From contig WTPW01000609.1 of NCBI GenBank assembly GCA_009809945.1, positions 88,850 through 152,849 of the forward strand: a stretch of DNA of 64,000 bases, given 5' to 3'. Below are positions 10,809 through 22,925 of this stretch, piece by piece. The notes under the pieces are model-generated. The model was not told where the DNA came from, did no database searches, and saw nothing but the letters and a program-made list of their open reading frames with translations. Position numbers and translations under genes: made by a program. This DNA comes from Gigaspora margarita (taxonomy: Eukaryota > Glomeromycota > Glomeromycetes > Diversisporales > Gigasporaceae). Numbering within the stretch: the stretch's first letter is position 1; the number at the start of each line of letters is the position of its first letter.

Positions 10809-11032
10809 TATCTCAAATGTTAAATAACGATCTGTTAGATGCCTGTATGAAGAGCTTTGTATCAAAACTAAATTGCTAAAAATAAATATAATAATAACAA
10901 GAAAAATAATCATTAAATTAATATACTGTAAATAAATGTCATGGTGGATTTCGATACCCATGTGACCAGTTCATGTAATGTGATCCGATCTATGGCGTGA
11001 TCGGATGGTATTATCGTAGTATTAGTTTTTTA

Positions 11033-11270
11033 CAGGCCTATCCCCAAATCTCCGGGTCGGATGCATCGGATATAGGTCGGCGTTAAGTTCTAGTTGTTAA
11101 CAGATTTTATAGCAAAACTATCAGCTGGGCATTTTTTATTTAATGTATGGATATGATTTATTGGTAAAATTTTTTATGGTCATTGGGCAAAATTGAGCAA
11201 TTCCGATTCAGCTGACCATGATTCCGATGTGCTCCGACGTATCACGACCCGGAATTTTGGGATCCGCCTG
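11033..11270. mobile_element. Inverted-repeat element with CAGGC ends, 238 bp
   Basis: Left end CAGGCCTATCCCCAAAT, then CCGGGTCGGATGCATCGG. The right end, read in reverse complement, gives CAGGCGGATCCCAAAATT, then CCGGGTCGTGATACGTCGG. The match continues for about 40 bp with a few mismatches. No clear target duplication, so superfamily and age are uncertain. GC-richer than its surroundings. Confidence 0.62.
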
Positions 11271-11765
11271 ATGAGTTGTGAATTAATTAAAAGTCTAATC
11301 ATGTAACAATGATGTAAGATTATTAATAGATATAAGGTCATGGCTCTCTAAGAGAATCGACCAGAGTTTTGATTTCCTAAATTAACCTTTAATAAAGAAA
11401 CTGTGAAACTGTATTGTCTTCGCTTTGGTGGTAGTGCCTGTACGATATGCATATAAACTAAGCGTGAAAAGACCCATAAAACTGAGTTAATATACATGTG
11501 GTTGGATAACTACGCGACAATAAATTAAAGGAAAAGTAAACAACTGCAAGTAAAAAGTACGCGAATCTCAAACCTATGTTGATAAATTTTTCAGTTTTAC
11601 TTATAGATTTAAGATTACAAAAGTTGAACTCAATTTCAACTTTCATCAAAATTAAAATCTACAGCCTCGTCTAATAAGTATAAGGCCACGCAAAGTTGAT
11701 TTTTCTTTTTGCATTACATGGATTTCAAAATTCGGGACGGACGGGCGGATTTTTTTTTTTTTTTT

Positions 11766-12722
11766 NNNNNNNNNNNNNNNNNNNNNNNNNNNNNNNNNNN
11801 NNNNNNNNNNNNNNNNNNNNNNNNNNNNNNNNNNNNNNNNNNNNNNNNNNNNNNNNNNNNNNNNNNNNNNNNNNNNNNNNNNNNNNNNNNNNNNNNNNNN
11901 NNNNNNNNNNNNNNNNNNNNNNNNNNNNNNNNNNNNNNNNNNNNNNNNNNNNNNNNNNNNNNNNNNNNNNNNNNNNNNNNNNNNNNNNNNNNNNNNNNNN
12001 NNNNNNNNNNNNNNNNNNNNNNNNNNNNNNNNNNNNNNNNNNNNNNNNNNNNNNNNNNNNNNNNNNNNNNNNNNNNNNNNNNNNNNNNNNNNNNNNNNNN
12101 NNNNNNNNNNNNNNNNNNNNNNNNNNNNNNNNNNNNNNNNNNNNNNNNNNNNNNNNNNNNNNNNNNNNNNNNNNNNNNNNNNNNNNNNNNNNNNNNNNNN
12201 NNNNNNNNNNNNNNNNNNNNNNNNNNNNNNNNNNNNNNNNNNNNNNNNNNNNNNNNNNNNNNNNNNNNNNNNNNNNNNNNNNNNNNNNNNNNNNNNNNNN
12301 NNNNNNNNNNNNNNNNNNNNNNNNNNNNNNNNNNNNNNNNNNNNNNNNNNNNNNNNNNNNNNNNNNNNNNNNNNNNNNNNNNNNNNNNNNNNNNNNNNNN
12401 NNNNNNNNNNNNNNNNNNNNNNNNNNNNNNNNNNNNNNNNNNNNNNNNNNNNNNNNNNNNNNNNNNNNNNNNNNNNNNNNNNNNNNNNNNNNNNNNNNNN
12501 NNNNNNNNNNNNNNNNNNNNNNNNNNNNNNNNNNNNNNNNNNNNNNNNNNNNNNNNNNNNNNNNNNNNNNNNNNNNNNNNNNNNNNNNNNNNNNNNNNNN
12601 NNNNNNNNNNNNNNNNNNNNNNNNNNNNNNNNNNNNNNNNNNNNNNNNNNNNNNNNNNNNNNNNNNNNNNNNNNNNNNNNNNNNNNNNNNNNNNNNNNNN
12701 NNNNNNNNNNNNNNNNNNNNNN
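11766..12722. other. Assembly gap (957 N)
   Basis: Run of N between a poly-T tract (about 11752-11765) and a 'GCCGTAAT' minisatellite. Translations spanning it are meaningless. The flanks suggest the gap is a collapsed tandem repeat. Confidence 0.99.
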
Positions 12723-13150
12723 CGTAATGCCGTAATGTCGTAATGCCGTAATGTCGTAATGCCGCAATAACAGTATTTAAAATACCAGCCAGCAAAAAAA
12801 AATATCGTTAGCCACGAGATCAGGTATAACGTGAAAAGTTCAAGAAACAAAAATAATGAAAAATCGTTCATAACACAAAATTTCGCCTATGAAACTGCCT
12901 TCTGTGTACTAATTAAAAGTTTTCCTTGCAAAATTTTGGTATAAAATACCTTCTAACCCAACCTATTAGCAACACCCTAACCCTAACCTAGTAGCAAAAT
13001 GTTTTTTCTAGCGTAATTTTTTTTAATGGGACCACGTAATGAGCGAAATTTTTTAAACTGGTATTTCTAGTCCTATATACCGCAATGCCGCAATTCCGTA
13101 ATGTCATAATGCCGCAATAACACAATATTGTAATAATGCGATACCGTAAC
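12723..13150. repeat. 'GCCGTAATGTCGTAAT' minisatellite, gap-edge copy
   Basis: Reiterated words of the form CGTAATGCCGTAATGTCGTAATG at 12723-12770, returning in looser form at 13080-13150 (CGCAATGCCGCAATTCCG). The unit is about 9 bp with C/T wobble. Confidence 0.75.
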
Positions 13151-13607
13151 TACAGTATAATATACTTAAGTATCTGCGTGACACCCATCAATCCAAACCG
13201 GAAACTGATAAATATGTTGTTATTTGCCATACAAGCATTTCATTTACATTAATTAATCGGTAAACATAAAAGTTATTTAAAGTGTATTCTTCAGTAGAAA
13301 TACAAAAGTTATAATAAATTTTAAAACACGTAAATATGTGTACAGGCATGTATCATCTTATATAAGCTATAAATGCTGTTAACAATGATGTCATTTCCGA
13401 TCAATTAGCTCGTTAAAGACGTTCTCAAACCATGACTTATAGATAGACTGGTCTAATTGGACAAAAATATAAATCAACATATCAAAATAAAACCTAGACC
13501 TAAAACCCCTTTTTTCATAGGCATTACATGTTCTAAATCAATGAAGCCGACAGAATCAAATTTGAAAAAAAATTTAATAGTATATTATTTAAAAGAAACC
13601 ATAATAC

Positions 13608-13712
13608 AGTACGGCATTACAGCATTACGGCATAGCGGTATTACAGCATCATGGCATTACGGCTTTACAGCTCACAGTAATTACGGCAAAAAATATGGCA
13701 ATGCTGTAACCG
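13608..13712. repeat. Inverted copy of the 'GCCGTAAT' minisatellite
   Basis: The words CGGCATTACAGCATTACGG, GGCATTACGGC and TACGGCAAAAAATATGGC are the reverse complement of the array beginning at 12723. The opposite orientation about 0.9 kb away suggests subterminal repeats of one element, or an inversion. Confidence 0.65.
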
Positions 13713-14503
13713 TATTAATTTGTAAAATTAATTCTACCGCCAACTATAATGCGGCGTATATCTGATATCATATATGTTAATGATTGACCAATCAGAATAA
13801 GCCGATATGTTGATCAGCCTGAAATAAACAAATAGCAGATGTTTTCTGGACATGGGGACACAATACCACGCATTAACCTAGTTAGTAATGAAATTATAAG
13901 AGAATTAACGGAAAGAAAAAATATATAATTTTTATATGTTTAATATATTCATAATATATTTATTAGGCAATTTCTATTTGTACAAGGGGTGAATGTACAC
14001 GGATAATATAGAAAACAATTGATATCTTAAATTTTATTATTGAACCACCTTTGCCTCTAACAAAAACATTCCTTGAGAAATTTTGGCATAAGCTATGCCT
14101 CGCCCCATTTCCAAACCCACTCTAACTATAAATAAGGGTTATTTGATTAGCATGTTACACAAATTCGTAATTCATAAATTATGCCTGTGTATGATAAACT
14201 AATAAATTTCTATATTATAAAATGTTGATCAGGGTTTAAAGCGCTCATTATCGCTATAGTATATGTATCAATTGGTATAATTTTACGCATGTTAATTAAT
14301 ATTATGCATTCACTGTTACTCTATAATAAAAGTCATTCCGTGCTTCTTTTTTCCATAAATGCTGCATATTTACGGAATTATAACCTTAAATCATGAAATT
14401 ATTCAGCTTGTCTAGATTTTGTAGATCATGTTGCAGATTCACGGAGTTTTCACAAATAGAATGAAGAAATTATTGAAATATTTGGAAAAAAATTTTTACA
14501 GGC
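13713..14503. other. Intergenic, no gene recognised
   Basis: AT-rich. Holds phrases such as 'GATCAGCCTGAAATAAACAAATAGCAG' in part, and a 'TTCCTTGAGAAATTTTGGCATA' phrase near 14070 that recurs loosely elsewhere. No open frame of note. Confidence 0.35.
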
Positions 14504-14511
14504 TATTAGAG

Positions 14512-16567
14512 CAGGGTTGGCACATTTGTCCATTGGTACCAATGGACCTCAGGTCCATTGACCAGATCCATTGGTTCCATTGGGGTAGTCATTATTTCAA
14601 TGGTCCAATGGACAAGTAGGTTAAATAATAATATAGTTTTTTGTTATATACTACTTATTGCACTTAATATAAAATTATTACAAATTTTTATCTAAATTTT
14701 TAAAGTTACAATTGAATTCCTCTGTGAACTATCTTAAGGCAATCTATATCATGAACAAAGTACTAGATATTGCTGAAAATAAGCTACCTCCGAAAATAAG
14801 CTACCCTCCTCTTTTGGTCAAGAAACGTAAAAACGTCTTTGATCTGAAAATAAACTACCCCATGATCGACGAAAGTTGCTACATAGTAAAGTCCACATTT
14901 TACTAAGTAAATCGATTAAAGTCGCTTAAGTAAACTTATTCAGAAGATCAAAATACATATATTCTAAAATTTACAGCGAAATTGAAGAACATTTTATTAA
15001 TTGGATTTTAATTTTTACGTTCAACGAAGAGATTAAAATTTTATTAGCAAAATATATTCGTTGAACGTAAAATTAAAAGTCAAATAATGAAAAGTACTAC
15101 TATTCTGATGAAACATTCAGGATAGGTGTAGTTTAGTCTCCCAAATATTTTTACTTAAGCGCTAAAAACAGATTTACATAGTAGAATTTAGACTTTACTA
15201 TGTAACAACTATTGGCGATTGACTAAAAGTCAATTTTATCTGAAATAAGCTACCTCCAGATTTTTTGTGTCCAAAATCGTTCAAAAAAGGTAGCTTATTT
15301 TCGGACACATATGGTATGTTGTGCATAAGTTGAATCAAAAGTTTTAAATATAAATATACTTAAATCATTAAAGAGTTCAAACTAAAAGTTAATTCTGAAT
15401 TCTAGTATATTAATACAAAAATAATTTTTGTCAAAATAAACCAATGGACCAATGGACCAATGGATCAATGGATTATGGTATTGGTCCATTTAGATCCATT
15501 GGCAAATTTATTTTTAATGGACATAGTCCATTGCCNCAGGGTTGGCACATTTGTCCATTGGTACCAATGGACCTCAGGTCCATTGACCAGATCCATTGGT
15601 TCCATTGGGGTAGTCATTATTTCAATGGTCCAATGGACAAGTAGGTTAAATAATAATATAGTTTTTTGTTATATACTACTTATTGCACTTAATATAAAAT
15701 GATTACAAATTTTTATCTAAATTTTTAAAGTTACAATTGAATTCCTCTGTGAACTATCTTAAGGCAATCTATATCATGAACAAAGTACTAGATATTGCTG
15801 AAAATAAGCTACCTCCGAAAATAAGCTACCCTCCTCTTTTGGTCAAGAAACGTAAAAACGTCTTTGATCTGAAAATAAACTACCCCATGATCGACGAAAG
15901 TTGCTACATAGTAAAGTCCACATTTTACTAAGTAAATCGATTAAAGTCGCTTAAGTAAACTTATTCAGAAGATCAAAATACATATATTCTAAAATTTACA
16001 GCGAAATTGAAGAACATTTTATTAATTGGATTTTAATTTTTACGTTCAACGAAGAGATTAAAATTTTATTAGCAAAATATATTCGTTGAACGTAAAATTA
16101 AAAGTCAAATAATGAAAAGTACTACTATTCTGATGAAACATTCAGGATAGGTGTAGTTTAGTCTCCCAAATATTTTTACTTAAGCGCTAAAAACAGATTT
16201 ACATAGTAGAATTTAGACTTTACTATGTAACAACTATTGGCGATTGACTAAAAGTCAATTTTATCTGAAATAAGCTACCTCCAGATTTTTTGTGTCCAAA
16301 ATCGTTCAAAAAAGGTAGCTTATTTTCGGACACATATGGTATGTTGTGCATAAGTTGAATCAAAAGTTTTAAATATAAATATACTTAAATCATTAAAGAG
16401 TTCAAACTAAAAGTTAATTCTGAATTCTAGTATATTAATACAAAAATAATTTTTGTCAAAATAAACCAATGGACCAATGGACCAATGGATCAATGGATTA
16501 TGGTATTGGTCCATTTAGATCCATTGGCAAATTTATTTTTAATGGACATAGTCCATTGCCCACCCTG
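14512..16567. mobile_element. hAT-type non-autonomous element, two tandem copies around one N
   Basis: Copy 1 is 14512-15535, a single N is at 15536, and copy 2 is 15537-16567. The termini CAGGGTTGGCA and TGCCCACCCTG are hAT-like. A perfect 8-bp duplication TATTAGAG flanks the whole block (14504-14511, 16568-16575). Subterminal zones are packed with CCAATGG / CCATTGG words. Inside, the words GAAAATAAGCTACC and GGTAGCTTATTTTC form a second inverted pair. The copies are collinear and differ at only about one site by eye (near 14664 / 15690). No transposase. The tandem may be an assembly artefact, because copy 1 stops seven bases short of its end exactly at the N. Confidence 0.85.
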
Positions 16568-16575
16568 TATTAGAG

Positions 16576-18178
16576 TCATGTTTTTAGTAATGAACCACGA
16601 CTTAAGTTATAGCACGAACCATAACTTGAGCCACAGCTTAGGTTGTGGGTCAGGCCATGGCTCAAGCAGTAATTTCCATAGTCATTACTTGAACTACATA
16701 GCTCAAACCATGTGTTTTAAAAGCCAAGCCCCGCCATTAACAGCTCTAACAAGTATCTAACAAAGTGGATATGAATTATTTTTTTTTAACTTGAAGCTCT
16801 ACAAGGTATTAGAGTTATTTGATAAATATTTTTTTATAATAATAATTAAATGACTTATATTTAATATTTATATAATAATTGACAAATTCTTGAAAAAAAG
16901 TAGTCCTATTTCTATGTAAATCTTGTTTAGAGTTCACGTTAAAAATATTATATGTATATGATATACCCGAGCTAAAAAGCGTAAATTTATTTTGATAATT
17001 ATCTTTATAATCATCCGTCGAAAAATTGACTGATATTCCCGCCTTGTAAAAATAGTTGAATTTTGTAATTAATATCACCATATGCCTTTAACTATAAAAT
17101 TAATATGTAAATATTAAAGATTATTGTGCAAGATATTTAAAAAAATTTTTTAATTAAGAATTCGTTGAGAATATCATGTATATATAGGTTGTGCACGTGA
17201 CATGTAGCCAATCAAATTGTTTATTTTGATCAACACGGATCAGTCCGAAGAGAAACAAACAGCAAAAAAAGTGAAACTCAAAAAAATACATGAAACGAGT
17301 GTCTAAACCTATCTCGGGGGCATTAGGTAATGAAAAATATTAGAAGGATAATTTTACTATAAAACATGCTCTAACCCAACCCAGACTAAACCCTTACCTT
17401 AATTTTAAAATGAATTTATACAGTTTAAAGTACTTTTGAAGCATGCAACATTACACAAGTAAAAAAAATAAAAATCAAACCGTATCTATCTTCGAAGAAG
17501 CGCCAACAGTTACTATGCAAAATAACCCAATAATCCCACACCTAGAGGTACGACACTTATAAGGTAAAATTTTTACGTATATTATAACAGTAGAAACAAT
17601 ATGTAGTTACTAAATCGGTAAATATAGCTGGTTTATTGGAAAAAAAACTAACAGTGCAATTTTTTTCAAAGTAAATCAAGTGATTTCTAGAATATATTAA
17701 AGAAGTCTTAAAATGTAAAAAATGTTAATACATAAGAATTGAATTAGTAATAAGGACGTTTAACATTAGTATATAGTGATTATTACTACAAAGCTCTAAT
17801 AAGTATTGTCATAACAAACTTTAGGTATAATAAACTATAAATTAAATATTATATTTGTTCGTATAAAAGATGTAATAAACACTTGAAAAGTAGGTATGTC
17901 AACCTTTTTTCATTATTCTTTTGTTAAAGTGAAAAAGCAATAAAGTATACGAATCTCATGTGATTTTGATTGGTTGATTGTCACATGTTGCAATCATGAC
18001 GGGTTATTCAATTTCAGGTGATCAACTAATCACGAGAAAGTTATCCTATATAGACATCCCCATATATCCGTATAGTAAATCACACGAAAATTAGCTACGC
18101 CTACGAATGCCACTTCACCACAATGCGATGTCTTTTTTTTCTACTAAGTAAATGTACTTTTGGTTTCTAAGTAACAAC
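16576..18178. other. Intergenic, no gene recognised
   Basis: 16590-16710 repeats 'ACTTGAGCCACAGCTTA / CATGGCTCAAG'-type words with a palindromic flavour ('CATAACTTGAG...GGCTCAAG'). 17195-17420 has phrases shared loosely with other MITE flanks ('GATCAACACGGATCAG'). No coding frame convinced me. Confidence 0.35.
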
Positions 18179-18779
18179 TAATGATGCCTGACGAAATGGT
18201 GAAACGTTTCGTCATGACGAATGACGAAACGCATGATGAATGACGAATCCTGTGACGAATGACGAAACTCATGACGAATCATATAACAAATGTAAAAAAA
18301 ATTCTATCTAGTTTCTATTTTTTGTCATCACCTGATGATTTGCATCACCCGGATGTATTCGAAGGAAACTACTGTTAACAAAAAAATTATGGGGAAATTA
18401 CAGATTTTAGGATACTGTAAGGAAATTTACGTACGTACGTACGTAGCTCAGTATAGTACAGAATATATAACTGATAGCCATATGGGGTATAAAGTACCTT
18501 TATTCGATACTATACGATTCTGTCATTCATACTATACTGATTTGTTGTAATCTCAAAAATTATTTGTTTCAGATTCATTGTAACTTAAATCAAAAATTAA
18601 TCATTTTATGAGCTTGTTGAAAGATGGACAACTGCACTTTTATATTTTATTAACCAAATTAATTTTGCCAAGAATTTCGTCAAACGTCAGCAGTTTCGTC
18701 AAATTGTCAAGTTTCGTCAGACGAAACCAACGACGAAACCATTTTGTCACGCCAAAAATAGTTTCGTCAGGCTTCATTA
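18179..18779. mobile_element. GACGAA-rich MITE, copy 1 (about 600 bp)
   Basis: Ends TAATGATGCCTGACGAAAT and ATAGTTTCGTCAGGCTTCATTA are inverted repeats. Subterminal DNA is a string of GACGAA / TTCGTC words. An (ACGT)n run lies at about 18428-18446. The target duplication is not clear at this copy; a second copy with a near-perfect 8-bp duplication is at 21228-21640. Confidence 0.8.
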
Positions 18780-19388
18780 GAAAGACAAAAAATAATTTTC
18801 TAATTCTAATGGTATAATCGGTTCAGTAGATGCCGAGAAATGTAAAAACTATTGTTTAGATCATTTTTATACGTGGTTCCGAAAGGCAATTTTACTTATA
18901 CGTAAGAACATGAAACGGATTTGTGACTTAGCAACTTCCTATGTAAAACTTATAATCATGTGCATCGCAATTTCTATATACGGTTATCTCATTCATAGGT
19001 GGACTAAATTAAAAGATTATTGCAGTAATATGATTATTCATTTGACTAAAATTGATTAAATTTAAAACTTGAAAATAAAAAAAAATCAAGCAATAAATAA
19101 ACTATTAGATACGTATTTAATAATTTAACACACGTTATAAGTAGAAGAAATAGAAAATTGTAAAATTACAGTTGCTAACTAAAATTAGATTTCTTGAGAC
19201 CCCATAATTTAATTCTTTTCAATACAATAATCAAGAAAGTTAATTTCACTGACTTTCAAAATTATCAAATTTTGTGAATGTCAATTTCATTAAGAAATAA
19301 ATAACTAAACCAAATTGAAATATTATAATGAATAGTAAAAAAGGATTTCAATACATCCATTATTTCGATTGCAATTCTACTTTAACAT
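18780..19388. other. Downstream flank of the second Sel1-like gene
   Basis: AT-rich, no gene seen. 19190-19380 resembles 22560-22790, which lies at the same position relative to another Sel1 fragment. That implies the duplicated unit included 3' flanking DNA. Confidence 0.5.
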
Positions 19389-20607
19389 TTATATCCAAGA
19401 CTGCTTATTTGCTAGCGCCATATTAGCATGTTTTTGGTAATATATATATGCTTTATATTCGTCCTTATCAATCCCAATTCCATGAAGATAACAATATCCG
19501 AGTTTCTTTATTCCATGAGCATTACCCATATCGGCAGATTTTTGATAATAAATGAACGCTTTATGTTTGTCCTTTTCAACTCCGAATCCATTTAAATAAA
19601 AATTTCCAAGACTGTACATCCCACTAGAGCTAAGCATATTAGCAGATTTTTGATAATTAATGAACGCTTTATATTCATCCTTTTCAACTCCAATTCCATT
19701 TTGGTAACAATATCCAAGCCATTCTGTTCCATTAACATTACCTATATCAGCAGATTTTTGAAAATAAATAAATGCCTTATGTTCATCCTTTTCAACCCCA
19801 ATTCCACGACAATAACAGTAACCAAGACGATCCATGTCACCCAAGTCTGCAGATTTTTGATAATAATTGAATGCTTTATGTTCATCCTTTTCAACACCAA
19901 TTCCTTTTTCATAACAATATCCAAGACTGCTCATTCCGGTAGCATTACCCATATCAGCAGATTTTTGATAATAAATGAATGCCTTATGTTCATCCTTTTC
20001 AACACCAATTCCATTTTCATAACAATATCCAAGACAGTTTATACCTATAGCATGACCCATTTCGGCAGATTTTCGATAATAAAATAATGTCTTATTAATA
20101 TTTTTTTCAACCCAAATTCCATTTAGATAACAATAACCAAGATTTTCAATTCCATATGGATCATCCATATCAGCAGATTTTTGAAAACAAATGAATGCTT
20201 TACGATCATTTTTTTTCAACACCGATCCCATGTTGATAACAAAGACCGACATCAGCCATTCCATTAGAATTTCCCAATTCGGCTGATTTTTGATAATGAA
20301 TAAATGCTATATGGTTATCATTTTTAATCCATTTTCCATAATGATAGCACATTCCTAAAATATGTTGAATGATAGAATTAGTTTCAATAATAGGATTTGT
20401 TTTGTTTTTTAAACATAAGTTGATTATCTCTTCTGGATTTTGCTGCTTATTTGTCATATGTTGATTAATCGAATAAAGAATTGAGTCATTGTAATTTCCT
20501 TTCATAACTTCTTTATTATATAAATCACATAATTTTTCGACAATACTATTTAAAAAATACTGGGAATTTTTTTTTGAAAATATTGAAAACTTGAACTTTA
20601 TCTTCAT
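19389..20607 (-). pseudogene. Sel1-like repeat gene broken by one homopolymer frameshift
   Basis: Two overlapping minus-strand frames (20206-20607 and 19389-20264) give a clear paralogue of 6826-8226. The N-terminal linker 'FLNSIVEKLCDLYNKEVMKGN' is followed by about nine Sel1-like units ending 'LGYCYLHGIGIDKDEYKAYIYYQK'. The frames part at an A8 run (T8 on plus, 20209-20216). The family consensus 'GVEKNDRKAF' would fit seven A. All other units are in frame with no other stop, so the lesion is either very recent or a sequencing error. The start at 20607 shortens the leader relative to the paralogue. Predicted function as for the paralogue: a cytosolic adaptor made of TPR-like helix pairs, without a kinase domain. 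It lies between two MITEs of the same family (18179-18779 and 21228-21640). Confidence 0.85.
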
Positions 20608-21227
20608 GGATTATGCTTTATTGAAAGTTTTGCAGATGGGCTATTGTAGTTTTTTTTTTTTTNTTTGATATGTATCTTAAAAGTGTTCGTATATTCGAAT
20701 GAACAATAATAGAAATGAATTATATATGTATTTACTTTACACAAACATTCATATATATGTGCCATTCCATGATTTACAAATTAGATTTCATGATTTGGCG
20801 TAACGTAATACGAAAGGAAATTTCGAAACAAATGCGGTTTTATAAAGTTTCCTATTTGGGTAAGGCCGATGAAAAAAAACTGTTTTCGACTGATAGTTTG
20901 AGCTTTTTAAAAAAAATACTATTAATGGGTGTTGCATGAATTTAAAGTCATATATTTTTTGTTTATTTTTAGGTACAGTACTTACGTACGTACGTACGTC
21001 ATAATTACGTAATTTACATAAATTATTTATGCATACAAGGTCACATGCTTGAATCCAATTTCAAAATTAAATGACAATTTTCTGATTGACATTTATATAT
21101 TTTCTAAGAACAGACTTTTTCAAATTAGAAATCTAGTTATTTTATAAAATAAGATCCAAAAATTTAGTTAGATAAAAATCGTAAACTCAACTAAAATTCC
21201 AAAAAGATTGATTTTACTAGTCCAGTC
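20608..21227. other. Upstream flank of the second Sel1-like gene
   Basis: Contains a T-run with one N at about 20649-20666, which may be unreliable sequence, and an (ACGT)n microsatellite at about 20985-21000. No gene recognised. Confidence 0.4.
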
Positions 21228-21640
21228 TAATGATGCCTGACGAAACTATTTGGCACTGATAAAATGGTTTCGTCGATGGTTTCGTCAGACGAAACTTGGC
21301 GATATGACGTAACTACTGACGACTTGACGAAACTCTTGACGAAATTAATTTGAACAATAAAATATAAAAACTGGATATTCTGAATCTTAAATTTTTTTCA
21401 AAGTTCGTGATCTCTTCTTCGTCAGACCGATCGGGTAAAGTCAAAATAAAAAAAAGATTTGATGAATAAAAACATTAAGTTCACATGGAATAATTAATTT
21501 TCATTAACTAGTTTTCAATGACTTCTGAAGGATAAATCATCTTTTCATGTTTGGTCATGAGTTCGTCATTCGTCAATTCGAAGTTGCCTGACGAAATAGT
21601 TTTGTCGTTCATCAGTGCCGTCATTTGTCAGGCATCATTA
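21228..21640. mobile_element. GACGAA-rich hAT-like MITE, copy 2 (413 bp)
   Basis: Ends TAATGATGCCTGACGAAAC and TTTGTCAGGCATCATTA, flanked by GTCCAGTC (21220-21227) and GACCAGTC (21641-21648), an 8-bp duplication with one mismatch. Same termini and same GACGAA/TTCGTC words as 18179-18779. Confidence 0.85.
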
Positions 21641-21648
21641 GACCAGTC

Positions 21649-22799
21649 ATATTTCTCTTAACAAAAAGTCTTCCCTGAGTGCCCTTACTCTATATTGTGT
21701 TTACAACCAACTCTAATGTCAAAGGATTTTAAAAATTTTGCTAACATTATGTGATCACATGTCTTCAACAAATCTGGCATTTCAGATGCGTCACCTTATT
21801 AAGATTGATAATTTAGGATATTTATCTATGTGTTATTAGTTTATTCATATTGTGAGATTGAAGTTTTAAATTTCCTGCACTATGCATAGGGATGCAAATT
21901 TAAAACGCGATCTTAAAAATCGTGATTGTTTGATTTAAATCTGTTGTAAAGTTGCATTCTTATACACATATAATCATAATACAAAGTTATATAATTCAAT
22001 ATATATATATATAATTACCAAAATTTAAAAAAAAAATTAAATAAATAATTCAATTTATATATATTATTATTCCAAAATTTAAAAAGTTACAAAAAAATAA
22101 ATAATTCAATATATATATTTTTATTATTACCAAAATTTAAAAAATTAAAAAAATAAATAAATAAATAAATAAAGACCTCTATAAAAAATTCGTTTGAATT
22201 AATGTAGTCGAACAGCACCTCGTCATGGTGCTAATTAGGCAAAAAAAGACTATTGATTTAATTGATCAATTATAAGGCATTTGGATAGTATATTAGAAAG
22301 GTTTTTTTTATTCGTAAACATTCCTTTTGCAATTAATATTTATTAATTTATTCACAAAATTTATTCAAATATATTTAAATAATTTTCATAATGTATTATC
22401 TTGTAAGTAATTAATATTAGTAAATATAGCACCAACGTTGTACTTAGTTATTAGGCAAATTTCGTATTTAAAAAATATAATAATTTCAGTATTGATTAAA
22501 ATAAAGTAAGCAAGCACATTTTTTTTTAATTCTTTAGTAACTTCTTATTGTATGCAATATTTTTAATAACTTATATTTGACTGGGTTTTCTTGAATTTAA
22601 TTCTATTTTTATAGCCAAATTTAAGAAATTCATTTCTCTACTTTCCAAAATTATCAAGTTTTTTGAATTGTCGATTTAATTCTACATTGATAATTTTATT
22701 CAAATTGAAATATTACAAATGAAATCAAAAAAATAATTTCATTATTTTATCCATTTCAATGCTAATTTGATAACTATATCAAGATAATTTATTCTATCA
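21649..22799. other. Intergenic with AT repeats
   Basis: Holds short (TA)n and (AAAT)n tracts at 22000-22170, including (AAATA)n near 22148-22172. 22560-22790 resembles the 3' flank of the Sel1-like gene at 19389. No open frame of interest. Confidence 0.4.
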
Positions 22800-22925
22800 T
22801 CACCATGTTATCATAATTTAGGTAATAAACCTATTCCATGTAGATACAAATATCCAAGTTTGTTTATTCTGTTAACATTGTTCATATTGGCTGATTTTAG
22901 ATCATAAATGAATGTTTTACGGCTA
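22800..22925 (-). pseudogene. Sel1-like gene fragment (about one repeat)
   Basis: The minus strand reads 'KTFIYDLKSANMNNVN' and then 'INKLGYLYLHGIG', which matches the last repeat of the Sel1-like genes at 6826 and 19389. Only about 125 bp survives as readable repeat. The DNA on the 3' side also resembles the 3' flank of the 19389 gene, so this is the tail end of a former paralogue. Confidence 0.7.

Noticed and set aside
11652-12871. Several 340-385-codon open frames on both strands
   Set aside because: They consist of the N gap translated as X; no information.
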